Shown here: piece by piece, positions 8,901-14,157 of the stretch
Numbering within the stretch: the stretch's first letter is position 1
Layout of the letters: the number at the start of each line of letters is the position of its first letter
DNA from: Bacillota bacterium
GTDB lineage: Bacteria; Bacillota; Clostridia; Acetivibrionales; DSM-1351
NCBI GenBank assembly: GCA_023416275.1
Contig: JAEZIB010000119.1
Location: forward strand, 1-20,006
Reading direction: 5' to 3'
DNA length: 20,006 nt
Position numbers and translations under genes: made by a program
The notes under the pieces: model-generated
What the model saw: the letters and a program-made list of their open reading frames with translations, nothing else
What the model was told of the DNA's origin: nothing
Database searches by the model: none

Positions 8901-10317
8901 TTCAGAAGTTTATGGGCTCAATTATGTGCAAAAGGTTTCTCCAGAAGAGTTTAGGGTTCTTGAACTGAAAATTAAGGACTTGAATGAAAAGAAATCTGGA
9001 TTGGAGAAAGAAAAAAATACTGCCGAAGCGGAATTGATCTCCTGCAAAAAGGAGTATTCAAAACTAGAAAATAGGATTACTGTGTACTTTGAGAAATTTA
9101 AAGCTCTTGATGGCCAGGAATTATTTTACTTGGAGAGGGAAAGTCAAGAAGGGCTATTAAAAGTTAATGAACAAATTGAAACAATTAGAAAAGCTATGAG
9201 TGGCATGGATGCAGAGCTTAACAAGTATAATAATGAGCTTGGACAGTTCAAGGTTTTTTGTGGAGCAAATGCTTTGAGATGGCAAACCGCAATAAAATCC
9301 GACATCCTACGTTCATATGATGAAATGCAAAATAGCTACGTAAAAGTGAGAGCTGAGTATGATAAGGCAATTAATAGGATCAATTCAGAGATAAAAAAGC
9401 TAGACTCAACCCTTAAAAATCTCAGTATCAACGAGCAACTCAAGGTTAAGCTCAAAGAATACCTTAATAACAAGCAGACGTTTGAAGAAACCATATTGCT
9501 TGTAAAACTCCTTTTACAAACATCTGATAGTATCAATACAGCTATAAGGAACCTTGAAACATCGATAGAGAATATTGGCCGTCTTGACGAAGAGATTGCT
9601 GAGCAAGTATTCAGAATGCTTAAAACCATATTGGACGAGATTGCAAAAATTCCTGAGTATTCAAAGTTTAAGTATGGTGACTACACTAAAGAATCATTTA
9701 AAATCAACTTGAGTGATGAGAATAGCTGTAGAATTGAAAATGATATTGCGCTTAGCAGACTTAAGGCTTATGTCTATGAATTGGCATATTCAGTCCAAAA
9801 TGAGGGTATGACCAAAAAGGAAATAAAAAATCGTTTGGGTATTAACAATATAATACAGTTCGGAATTGATTTTGATAAGTTAAATATCCAAATACTAAAG
9901 ATTGAGCAAGAGAAGCCTAAATACTATAGCTGGGGAAGGCTTTCTGCATCATCTGGTCAAAGCTATGTTACCTATGTTATGTTTGCCATTACAATGATTA
10001 AGTATTTTAACAATGTGACGGTAATTAGTGACAAGATGAAGGCACCGATTTTTATTTTCTTGGATAATCCATTTGCATCTGCATCCTCAATTGAGCTTTG
10101 GGAACCAGTAAGGCGATTCCTGGATAAAAGCAATGCTCAGTTGCTATGTGTTGCACATAATGTGCCAAGTTCAGCGCAGATACTGTTTGATAAACACATG
10201 ATTATAGAACAGTCAAAGAATGCTAAAGGACAGTTTATCAATACTATTCGTAATGAAAAGACTGAATCTAAAGAAATCATTCAAATGGGGTTGTTTGATC
10301 ATTTAGAGATTGAATAG
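5905..10317 (+). CDS. jetC: Wadjet protein JetC, SMC/MukB-like ATPase
   Basis: This is a 1470-residue motor protein. The Walker A loop is near the N-terminus (NGGGKT, K43). Two long charged coiled-coil regions (about 270-640 and 750-1290) surround a globular hinge-like segment (about 645-755, including 'FPGFAEVLIVADDDY'). The ABC signature is at 'SASSGQS' (1347-1353) and Walker B at 'IFIFLDNPF' (D1387). This arrangement is that of SMC, MukB and Rad50-like ATPases. With JetA and JetB it should extrude DNA loops and present circular DNA to JetD. Walker A lacks the usual first glycine (MKNGGGKT), and an asparagine stands where the Walker B glutamate is expected. Both may be normal for this subfamily. 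The ATG has a strong AGGGAG site and lies 39 nt after jetB. Confidence 0.9.
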   Translation: MAKLEGFRLVNVHANHNSIVYPNEYFFVDGKNTLLDMKNGGGKTLAAQMLFQTVLPNSFFSDKNQVLNLFSGVTLGSTVHSVSHFSIEGHQFNNIYLGFAVMAEPRNSDETSDAVDNADLGLKYMNYIIAGNNLAADSLSIETLPLCKVDGERITPINYKGIKDFLQAKIKSDKHGRYFVIQMFENEKSRYYQELKKFGINSEVFEFLREINKDENYIKQFFEEKCKRPKDLLMNFIVPNTEKALDARAFVMDLEKVDRSSQLAESLFEKSQSLNELNKFQADKSEYERLREEIAAFIEFVNGRVNALEDYDNHLKEYPKQVAAYIFALRQMEERLRGLEAEKVGLCEQKNTLEKDIENIEIRKLQIELEILNRAFTNKVEMFNKLNAEIEEKNLEKVKLETINLAIDYKQHESEKNGIDERLEKLTSTHYDEKKTTAEFANTICMVAGKEVSNLEAQLESTKKYLAQENEKLGELKKAEGELGIRLKQCIKNISSADGQKYKLECSLSDIDKELREYPNYSNSILDEEELKYLVVLKISIESELKGTIEAINQNREDNIEAKGNIKNTDTIVDERKRQLSEKNEWIEAYKNSLKEIKTRTSAQQSDIEETCSQFKKQAEKHAKSIIEMGKAIDQLRDEISILEDYGFLRARTKYDALNAIKGDWKFAKFGSDILKELDEEKSRKILNRFPGFAEVLIVADDDYKRVSEGKKTVNITVAQENLVLMPWSSVNKIDEEMKFDSLFLLTRDGEYYRNLLNPLVAIEIRNKDINKLLEKQTALTTEKEIIESQIDLLSAHIHKYPLETVIKNLESVSKLENELTTLTATKLQQEQLIRTLELSAEELKDKLQKLEKENIEVFEKQNLLIAKVKVTIEINEIAAGIKGLIEEKSCLEHEIDNNHADLNIAQNEKEQLENAIERIKDNIHRYRDFIENSKGYRDDRFGLLEEEDIANLFAKFLAAKHTFDEKAQNYDELVGRQTKLNKLMYDIREDHRFGQIDFSEVYGLNYVQKVSPEEFRVLELKIKDLNEKKSGLEKEKNTAEAELISCKKEYSKLENRITVYFEKFKALDGQELFYLERESQEGLLKVNEQIETIRKAMSGMDAELNKYNNELGQFKVFCGANALRWQTAIKSDILRSYDEMQNSYVKVRAEYDKAINRINSEIKKLDSTLKNLSINEQLKVKLKEYLNNKQTFEETILLVKLLLQTSDSINTAIRNLETSIENIGRLDEEIAEQVFRMLKTILDEIAKIPEYSKFKYGDYTKESFKINLSDENSCRIENDIALSRLKAYVYELAYSVQNEGMTKKEIKNRLGINNIIQFGIDFDKLNIQILKIEQEKPKYYSWGRLSASSGQSYVTYVMFAITMIKYFNNVTVISDKMKAPIFIFLDNPFASASSIELWEPVRRFLDKSNAQLLCVAHNVPSSAQILFDKHMIIEQSKNAKGQFINTIRNEKTESKEIIQMGLFDHLEIE

Positions 10318-10653
10318 CAATTATTTGTGATAACTAACTAGAAAAGCACGAAGGATTCATAATGAAAAGGAATACTGATTCACACTAATACGGGGACAGT
10401 GGGATTTCAGGCTTACATATGATCAAAGACCTTATTTTTTTCAACAGAGCGAATAATGGTATGACAAAAGCTGAGTATGTTAAATTAGTAAATAAATAAT
10501 GATGGTATACGAAAGTTGACTAACAAAGCTCAATCAGCTGTTAGTCGTACTAAAAGTAATTTAGTAATGGAGGAATGTCAACTCATCTACTAATACCAAT
10601 TATGTTAATTGTTTGCCATAAATAATATTAATAAAAGTTGAGGAATCTAACAT
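10318..10653. other. Debris region downstream of the Wadjet operon
   Basis: This 336-bp stretch has no intact gene. There is no obvious rho-independent terminator directly after jetC. It contains a GGGGACAGTGGG motif (about 10392-10403) reminiscent of mobile-element flanks. A broken reading frame (10419-10594) and a GACTAACA/TGTTAGTC stem (10518-10546) follow. The ribosome binding site of the next gene (TGAGGAA, about 10639-10645) is at its end. Confidence 0.5.
10419..10594 (+). pseudogene. Frameshifted remnant of an unidentified gene
   Basis: An ATG-started frame (10419-10499) encodes 'FFNRANNGMTKAEYVKLVNK' after a six-residue lead and stops. A +1 shift continues with coding-like sequence 'RKLTNKAQSAVSRTKSNLVM' up to a stop near 10594. 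The two pieces read smoothly as one polypeptide, which suggests a single gene broken by a small indel. I do not recognise the family. The exact limits are approximate. Confidence 0.35.
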
Positions 10654-11505
10654 ATGAATTTTAAAAAAGCTGATGCTGAATTATTTATACCTGATGGAAA
10701 ACCTATTGATGATGCCTTAAAAAGGACAACTTGTATGGCTATTTCTGCACATCAAGATGATATTGAGATAATGGCTTATCATGGTATTGCACAATGCTTT
10801 GGAAGAGAAGATGAGTGGTTTTGTGGAGTAGTTGTCACCAATGGCGCTGGAAGTCCAAGGAATGGACGCTATGAGAAATATACAGATGAAGAAATGCAAA
10901 AGACTAGAAAACTTGAGCAGAAGAAAGCAGCCTATGTTGGGGAATATGGAGCTATGGCACTTCTTGGATATACCAGCAGTGAGGCTAAGGACAGTAAAAA
11001 CAATGTGGTTATGGAAGAAATTAAAGAACTAATAAAAGTAGCTAGACCAAAGGTTGTTTATACCCATAACCTTGCTGATAAGCATGATACACATGTAGCA
11101 GTTGCTATTAGAGTTATCAATGCAATCAGGCTACTTCCAGCAGAGCTTAGACCCCAAAAGCTTTATGGCTGTGAAGTGTGGAGGGGTCTTGATTGGCTTA
11201 ATGGCGAAGATAAGGTTTTATTTGATGTGTCAGCTCACGCTAATATAGCAGCTTCAGTGCTTGGTGTCCATGATTCTCAAATATGTGGCGGTAAGAGATA
11301 TGATTTGGCAACAGAGGGAAGAAGACTTGCAAATGCAACATATTCAGAATCACATAGAACTGATAGTTCAAATGCACTGAGTTATGCAATGGATTTAACG
11401 CCATTAATTATAGATGATTCACTTGATATAAGTCAGTATATCCAAAGCTATATTGAACGGTTTCGAAATGATGTCGTAGATAGAATTAAGACACTTAGCT
11501 CTTAA
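10654..11505 (+). CDS. PIG-L / LmbE-family deacetylase
   Basis: This 283-residue protein is the usual size for a zinc-dependent N-acetylglucosamine-type deacetylase of the PIG-L family. The first metal motif is A32-H33-Q-D35-D36 in 'AISAHQDDIE', which supplies zinc ligands and the catalytic aspartate. The second is 'HNLADKHDTHVAV' (H144, H147). There is no signal peptide or membrane segment, so it is cytoplasmic. Family members deacetylate GlcNAc-containing small molecules, as in mycothiol or bacillithiol precursors, GlcNAc-PI, or antibiotic intermediates. No bacillithiol partner genes are nearby, so the substrate is unknown. The ATG is preceded by TTGAGGAA at good spacing. It is followed by an acetyltransferase relic and a nitroreductase, a mixed group of small-molecule enzymes. 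Confidence 0.85.
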   Translation: MNFKKADAELFIPDGKPIDDALKRTTCMAISAHQDDIEIMAYHGIAQCFGREDEWFCGVVVTNGAGSPRNGRYEKYTDEEMQKTRKLEQKKAAYVGEYGAMALLGYTSSEAKDSKNNVVMEEIKELIKVARPKVVYTHNLADKHDTHVAVAIRVINAIRLLPAELRPQKLYGCEVWRGLDWLNGEDKVLFDVSAHANIAASVLGVHDSQICGGKRYDLATEGRRLANATYSESHRTDSSNALSYAMDLTPLIIDDSLDISQYIQSYIERFRNDVVDRIKTLSS

Positions 11506-11515
11506 TCAAATCTAA

Positions 11516-11659
11516 AATGAAGTCATCGAATATTTGCAACAAATAAAGTGGTGGGATTGGAGTATTGAGAAGATAACAGAAAATATTCCTAATCTTTGCA
11601 GTGATGATATTTATAAATTGAAATGGATAGTGCTGAAGGAGCAAAATGAAACAAAATAA
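11516..11659 (+). pseudogene. C-terminal remnant of a CatB/Vat-type (LbH-XAT) acetyltransferase
   Basis: After an in-frame stop at 11513-11515 the frame reads 'EVIEYLQQIKWWDWSIEKIT', then 'ENIPNLCSDDIYKLK', and ends at TAA 11657. The 'KWWDWxIEKITENxxxLCSxDIxKL' arrangement is the conserved tail of hexapeptide-repeat xenobiotic acetyltransferases (type B chloramphenicol and streptogramin A acetyltransferases). The left-handed beta-helix body and catalytic histidine are absent and there is no start signal, so this is not functional. It sits directly behind the PIG-L gene, marking a deletion or replacement event there. Confidence 0.65.
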
Positions 11660-11691
11660 AATTATGATATTGGTAATGAAAGGATAATATG

Positions 11692-12258
11692 ATGATTTCC
11701 AATGAGACACTAAAAATCATAAAGCAACGTAGAAGTATTAGAAGTTTTAAAGCTGAACAGATAAAAGAAGGAGAACTACAAGCAATAATTGAGGCAGGTC
11801 AATATGCTCCAAATGCGGGGAATGAGGCATGGCATTTTACAGTAATCCAAAACAAAGAACTGCTGAACAGATTAAATCTTGCAGCTAAAGAAGCTGCGAA
11901 ACAAATGCATATGGAACATTTGAGAGAACTGGGGAATGATGAAGGGTTCGATTGCTTGTATAACGCACCAACATTAATTATAGTTTCTGGCAATGAAAAG
12001 GTTCCTATACCTCTTGAAGCGGATTGTGCAGCAGCAACACAAAACTTGCTGCTTGCAGCAGAGTCAATTGGGCTGGGGTCATGCTGGATTTTCTTTGTCT
12101 TGTTAGCATTTAGTTCACCACAAGGTTCCGAACTGCGAAAAGAACTAAAAATACCTGAAGGTTACAAACCATATTATGCTGCTGTAATTGGGTATAAACA
12201 AGACACTTCTATCAATATACCAGAAAGGAAGTCTAACCTCATTACTTACATCAGATGA
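11692..12258 (+). CDS. Nitroreductase-family FMN-dependent oxidoreductase
   Basis: The 188-residue protein has the N-terminal FMN-phosphate signature of nitroreductases, 'IKQRRSIRSF', followed by 'IIEAGQYAPNAGNEAWHFTVI'. Later come 'DCAAATQNLLLAAESIGLGSCWI' and the C-terminal 'PYYAAVIGY', all in family order. The length is typical. Such homodimeric enzymes reduce nitro compounds, quinones or flavins with NAD(P)H in the cytoplasm. Two ATGs are adjacent: AAAGGA (11679-11684) is 7 nt from the one at 11692 and only 4 nt from the one at 11689, so I prefer 11692, but both are possible. The gene lies 107 nt before an AraC/GyrI-type regulator in the same direction. The physiological substrate cannot be read from the sequence. 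Confidence 0.87.
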   Translation: MISNETLKIIKQRRSIRSFKAEQIKEGELQAIIEAGQYAPNAGNEAWHFTVIQNKELLNRLNLAAKEAAKQMHMEHLRELGNDEGFDCLYNAPTLIIVSGNEKVPIPLEADCAAATQNLLLAAESIGLGSCWIFFVLLAFSSPQGSELRKELKIPEGYKPYYAAVIGYKQDTSINIPERKSNLITYIR

Positions 12259-12365
12259 TTTAAAGGAAACCATCATAATCCTTAGCTAACCCCACATTTT
12301 TGTGCAGGGAATGTCGGATAGTTACATTCAATTTTTGCTATTCTATTGATGAAAGGAGGTCACAA

Positions 12366-13238
12366 ATGGATTCTTTAAAAGGAATGAATGACGCATTGAA
12401 CTATATTGAAGAAAATCTTGATAATGAAATTAATTTCAAGGAGGTAGCAAGGTTAGCGTTTTGCTCAGAATACCATTTTCAAAGAATGTTTTCTTTTTTG
12501 TCAGGTAGTACACTGTCAGAGTACATTCGCCGAAGACGCCTAACAGTTGCAGCTTTTGAACTGAGTAACAGTAAAATCAGAATTATTGATTTGGCGGTTA
12601 AATATGGGTACAGCTCACCTGATTCATTTACCAGAGCGTTTCAAGGACTACATGGGATAACACCGTCAGAAGCTAGACACAATGGTCAATCATTGAAAGC
12701 ATATCCAAGAATGACTTTCCAATTATCAATTAAAGGGGGAAATGAAATGAACTATAGAATTGAAGAAAAAGAGGCGTTCCACATCATCGGTATTAAGAAA
12801 AGGGTACAAATAGTTTTTAATGGAGTAAATCCAGAGATTGCAGAAATGTGGCAAAGTCTAAATGAGGAAACCATTACTAAACTAAAAGAGCTTTCCAATG
12901 TAAAGCCGTTGGGAATTATCAGTGCATCCATAAACTTTTCAGAAGGTCGAATGGAAGAAAAGGGGGGACTTGATCATTATATCGGTGTGGCTACAACGAA
13001 GGAATGTCCAGATAACTTGACACAGCTTGAGGTTCCAGCTTCGACATGGGCTGTATTTGAAGCAGTGGGACCATTTCCAGATACACTGCAAAATGTTTGG
13101 GGACGAATTTATTCTGAATGGTTTCCATCCTCAAGCTATGAACAGGCTAAAGGACCAGAAATTCTTTGGAATGAGCATAAAGACGTAACATCACCAAATT
13201 TTAGAAGTGAGATTTGGATACCCGTTATAAAAAAGTAG
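12366..13238 (+). CDS. AraC-family regulator with C-terminal GyrI-like effector domain
   Basis: This 290-residue protein has its DNA-binding part first, unlike the AraC protein at the left edge. Residues 1-105 hold two helix-turn-helix motifs ('FKEVARLAFCSEYHFQRMFSFLSG' and 'IIDLAVKYGYSSPDSFTRAFQGLHG'). Residues about 128-290 form a GyrI-like/SOUL-type small-molecule binding domain, beginning 'MNYRIEEKEAFHIIGIKKRV' and ending 'FRSEIWIPVIKK'. The layout is that of Rob/TipA-like multidrug sensors. I chose ATG 12366, which has AAAGGAGGT about 6 nt upstream; the longer frame from 12300 lacks such a site. A second Shine-Dalgarno-like run (AAAGGGGG, 12732-12739) precedes the methionine at 12747, exactly at the domain border. 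It may control the nitroreductase next to it. A terminator follows. Confidence 0.9.
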   Translation: MDSLKGMNDALNYIEENLDNEINFKEVARLAFCSEYHFQRMFSFLSGSTLSEYIRRRRLTVAAFELSNSKIRIIDLAVKYGYSSPDSFTRAFQGLHGITPSEARHNGQSLKAYPRMTFQLSIKGGNEMNYRIEEKEAFHIIGIKKRVQIVFNGVNPEIAEMWQSLNEETITKLKELSNVKPLGIISASINFSEGRMEEKGGLDHYIGVATTKECPDNLTQLEVPASTWAVFEAVGPFPDTLQNVWGRIYSEWFPSSSYEQAKGPEILWNEHKDVTSPNFRSEIWIPVIKK

Positions 13239-13264
13239 TGATATTGTATTTGGAATAAATTAGT

Positions 13265-13305
13265 ACAGCCTTCTATGATAAAAAATCATTGGAGGCTGTT
13301 TTTTT
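13265..13305 (+). terminator. Rho-independent terminator after the AraC/GyrI gene
   Basis: ACAGCCTTCTATGAT and ATCATTGGAGGCTGT form a 15-bp stem with one wobble and one mismatch around an AAAAA loop, followed by seven Ts. It lies about 27 nt after the stop codon. Confidence 0.9.
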
Positions 13306-13567
13306 GTGCAGCTAGTTAAGATTAAGCCACATTTTCTTGTGCAAGTCTAGAACGAGTTTATTGCTAAAAAGTATGGTAAATAATTCTAGTGAATATCAGC
13401 AATAATCTAAATAATAGGGGTGATGTTTTTCGGAAATTCTATCTAATTAGATTTCTTCGCCTGCTTTGCCTAACATAATAAATCATAGAATAGCGGCAAA
13501 AAAATAATTGGCAAAATACGACATAATAATACACCAAATATTACAATAACAAAATAAGCGACAATAA

Positions 13568-13596
13568 TTGACACGTTAATAAGGCGGTAGTATAAT
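13568..13596 (+). promoter_or_regulatory. Perfect consensus sigma-A promoter for the chemosensory operon
   Basis: TTGACA at 13568-13573 and TATAAT at 13591-13596 are separated by exactly 17 nt, matching the housekeeping consensus at every base. Transcription would start near 13604 and give a leader of about 160 nt before cheY. No sigma-D-type motility promoter was seen. Confidence 0.8.
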
Positions 13597-13764
13597 TTCC
13601 TTATAGATAAGGTTTGTGAATATTAGAGTGGACTAGAAGCGATTTAAAGCTATTACGAAACAAGGTATTTTATACACAACCATTGATCTTTCTGAGGGGA
13701 AACTCTTGATGCAGAATGGTAAGATACATTTGATTTCTAAATTTGAGAGGAGAGACAACAAAAA

Positions 13765-14127
13765 ATGCCAAGGGTTCTTATCATAGACGATGCAGCCTTT
13801 ATGCGATTGGCAATTAGGAGAATGCTGGAGAAGCATGGATTTGAAATTGTCGGTGAAGCTGAGAATGGTAATGTGGGCATAAAAAAATATCTTGAACTTA
13901 TGCCTGAAATAGTAACTATGGATATAACTATGCCAGAGTTAGGCGGTATAGAAGCTTTGAAAGCTATTCTCCAACATGATCCAAAAGCGAAGGTGATTAT
14001 AGTTTCAGCGATGGGACAGGAAGAGATGGTTAGGGAAGCAGTTATGTATGGAGCTAAAACTTTTATAGTAAAGCCAATAATTGAAGAACATTTGGTGCGG
14101 ATACTTACTAAAGTTGCTGCAATGTAG
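13765..14127 (+). CDS. cheY: CheY-type response regulator (single receiver domain)
   Basis: The 120 residues make up one receiver domain with nothing attached. The acidic pair is D8-D9 in 'VLIIDDAAFMR', the phosphorylated residue is D53 in 'TMDITMPELGG', the switch serine is S81 in 'IIVSAM', and the conserved lysine is K103 in 'FIVKP'. All phospho-acceptor chemistry is intact. It is the probable output of the CheA kinase encoded 30 nt downstream and would act on the flagellar switch or another diffusible target. AGGAG at 13748-13752 lies 12 nt before the ATG, a longer gap than usual. It is the first gene of cheY-cheA-cheW-mcp. The 'DITMPELGGIEALK' pattern is typical of Gram-positive CheY. Confidence 0.92.
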   Translation: MPRVLIIDDAAFMRLAIRRMLEKHGFEIVGEAENGNVGIKKYLELMPEIVTMDITMPELGGIEALKAILQHDPKAKVIIVSAMGQEEMVREAVMYGAKTFIVKPIIEEHLVRILTKVAAM

Positions 14128-14157
14128 ACAATAAAATACAGAAAGAAGGCGGTTAAT

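Larger units (their letters stand above)
13239..13764. other. Intergenic region upstream of the chemosensory operon
   Basis: The terminator occupies the left end, followed by AT-rich DNA without a recognisable gene (13306-13560). A short CCACATTTT..TTGTGCA motif (13327-13343) resembles one at 12292-12306 before the AraC/GyrI gene. The operon promoter (13568-13596) leads into a leader of about 160 nt. The leader has a small open frame at 13709-13786 overlapping the cheY start. No known riboswitch class was recognised in it. Confidence 0.5.

Noticed and set aside
8448..9629. Serine-rich minus-strand frames inside jetC
   Set aside because: These arise from the complement of Lys/Glu-rich coiled-coil codons.
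5905..10317. Reading the large ATPase as a stand-alone SbcC/Rad50 or SMC repair protein
   Set aside because: No SbcD or ScpA/ScpB partner is present, no CxxC zinc hook is visible, and the TOPRIM, kleisin-like and MukE-like neighbours fit Wadjet.
13604..13764. c-di-GMP or other riboswitch in the cheY leader
   Set aside because: The conserved core sequences of GEMM-I and c-di-GMP-II types that I know are not present, and no convincing terminator or anti-terminator pair is visible.
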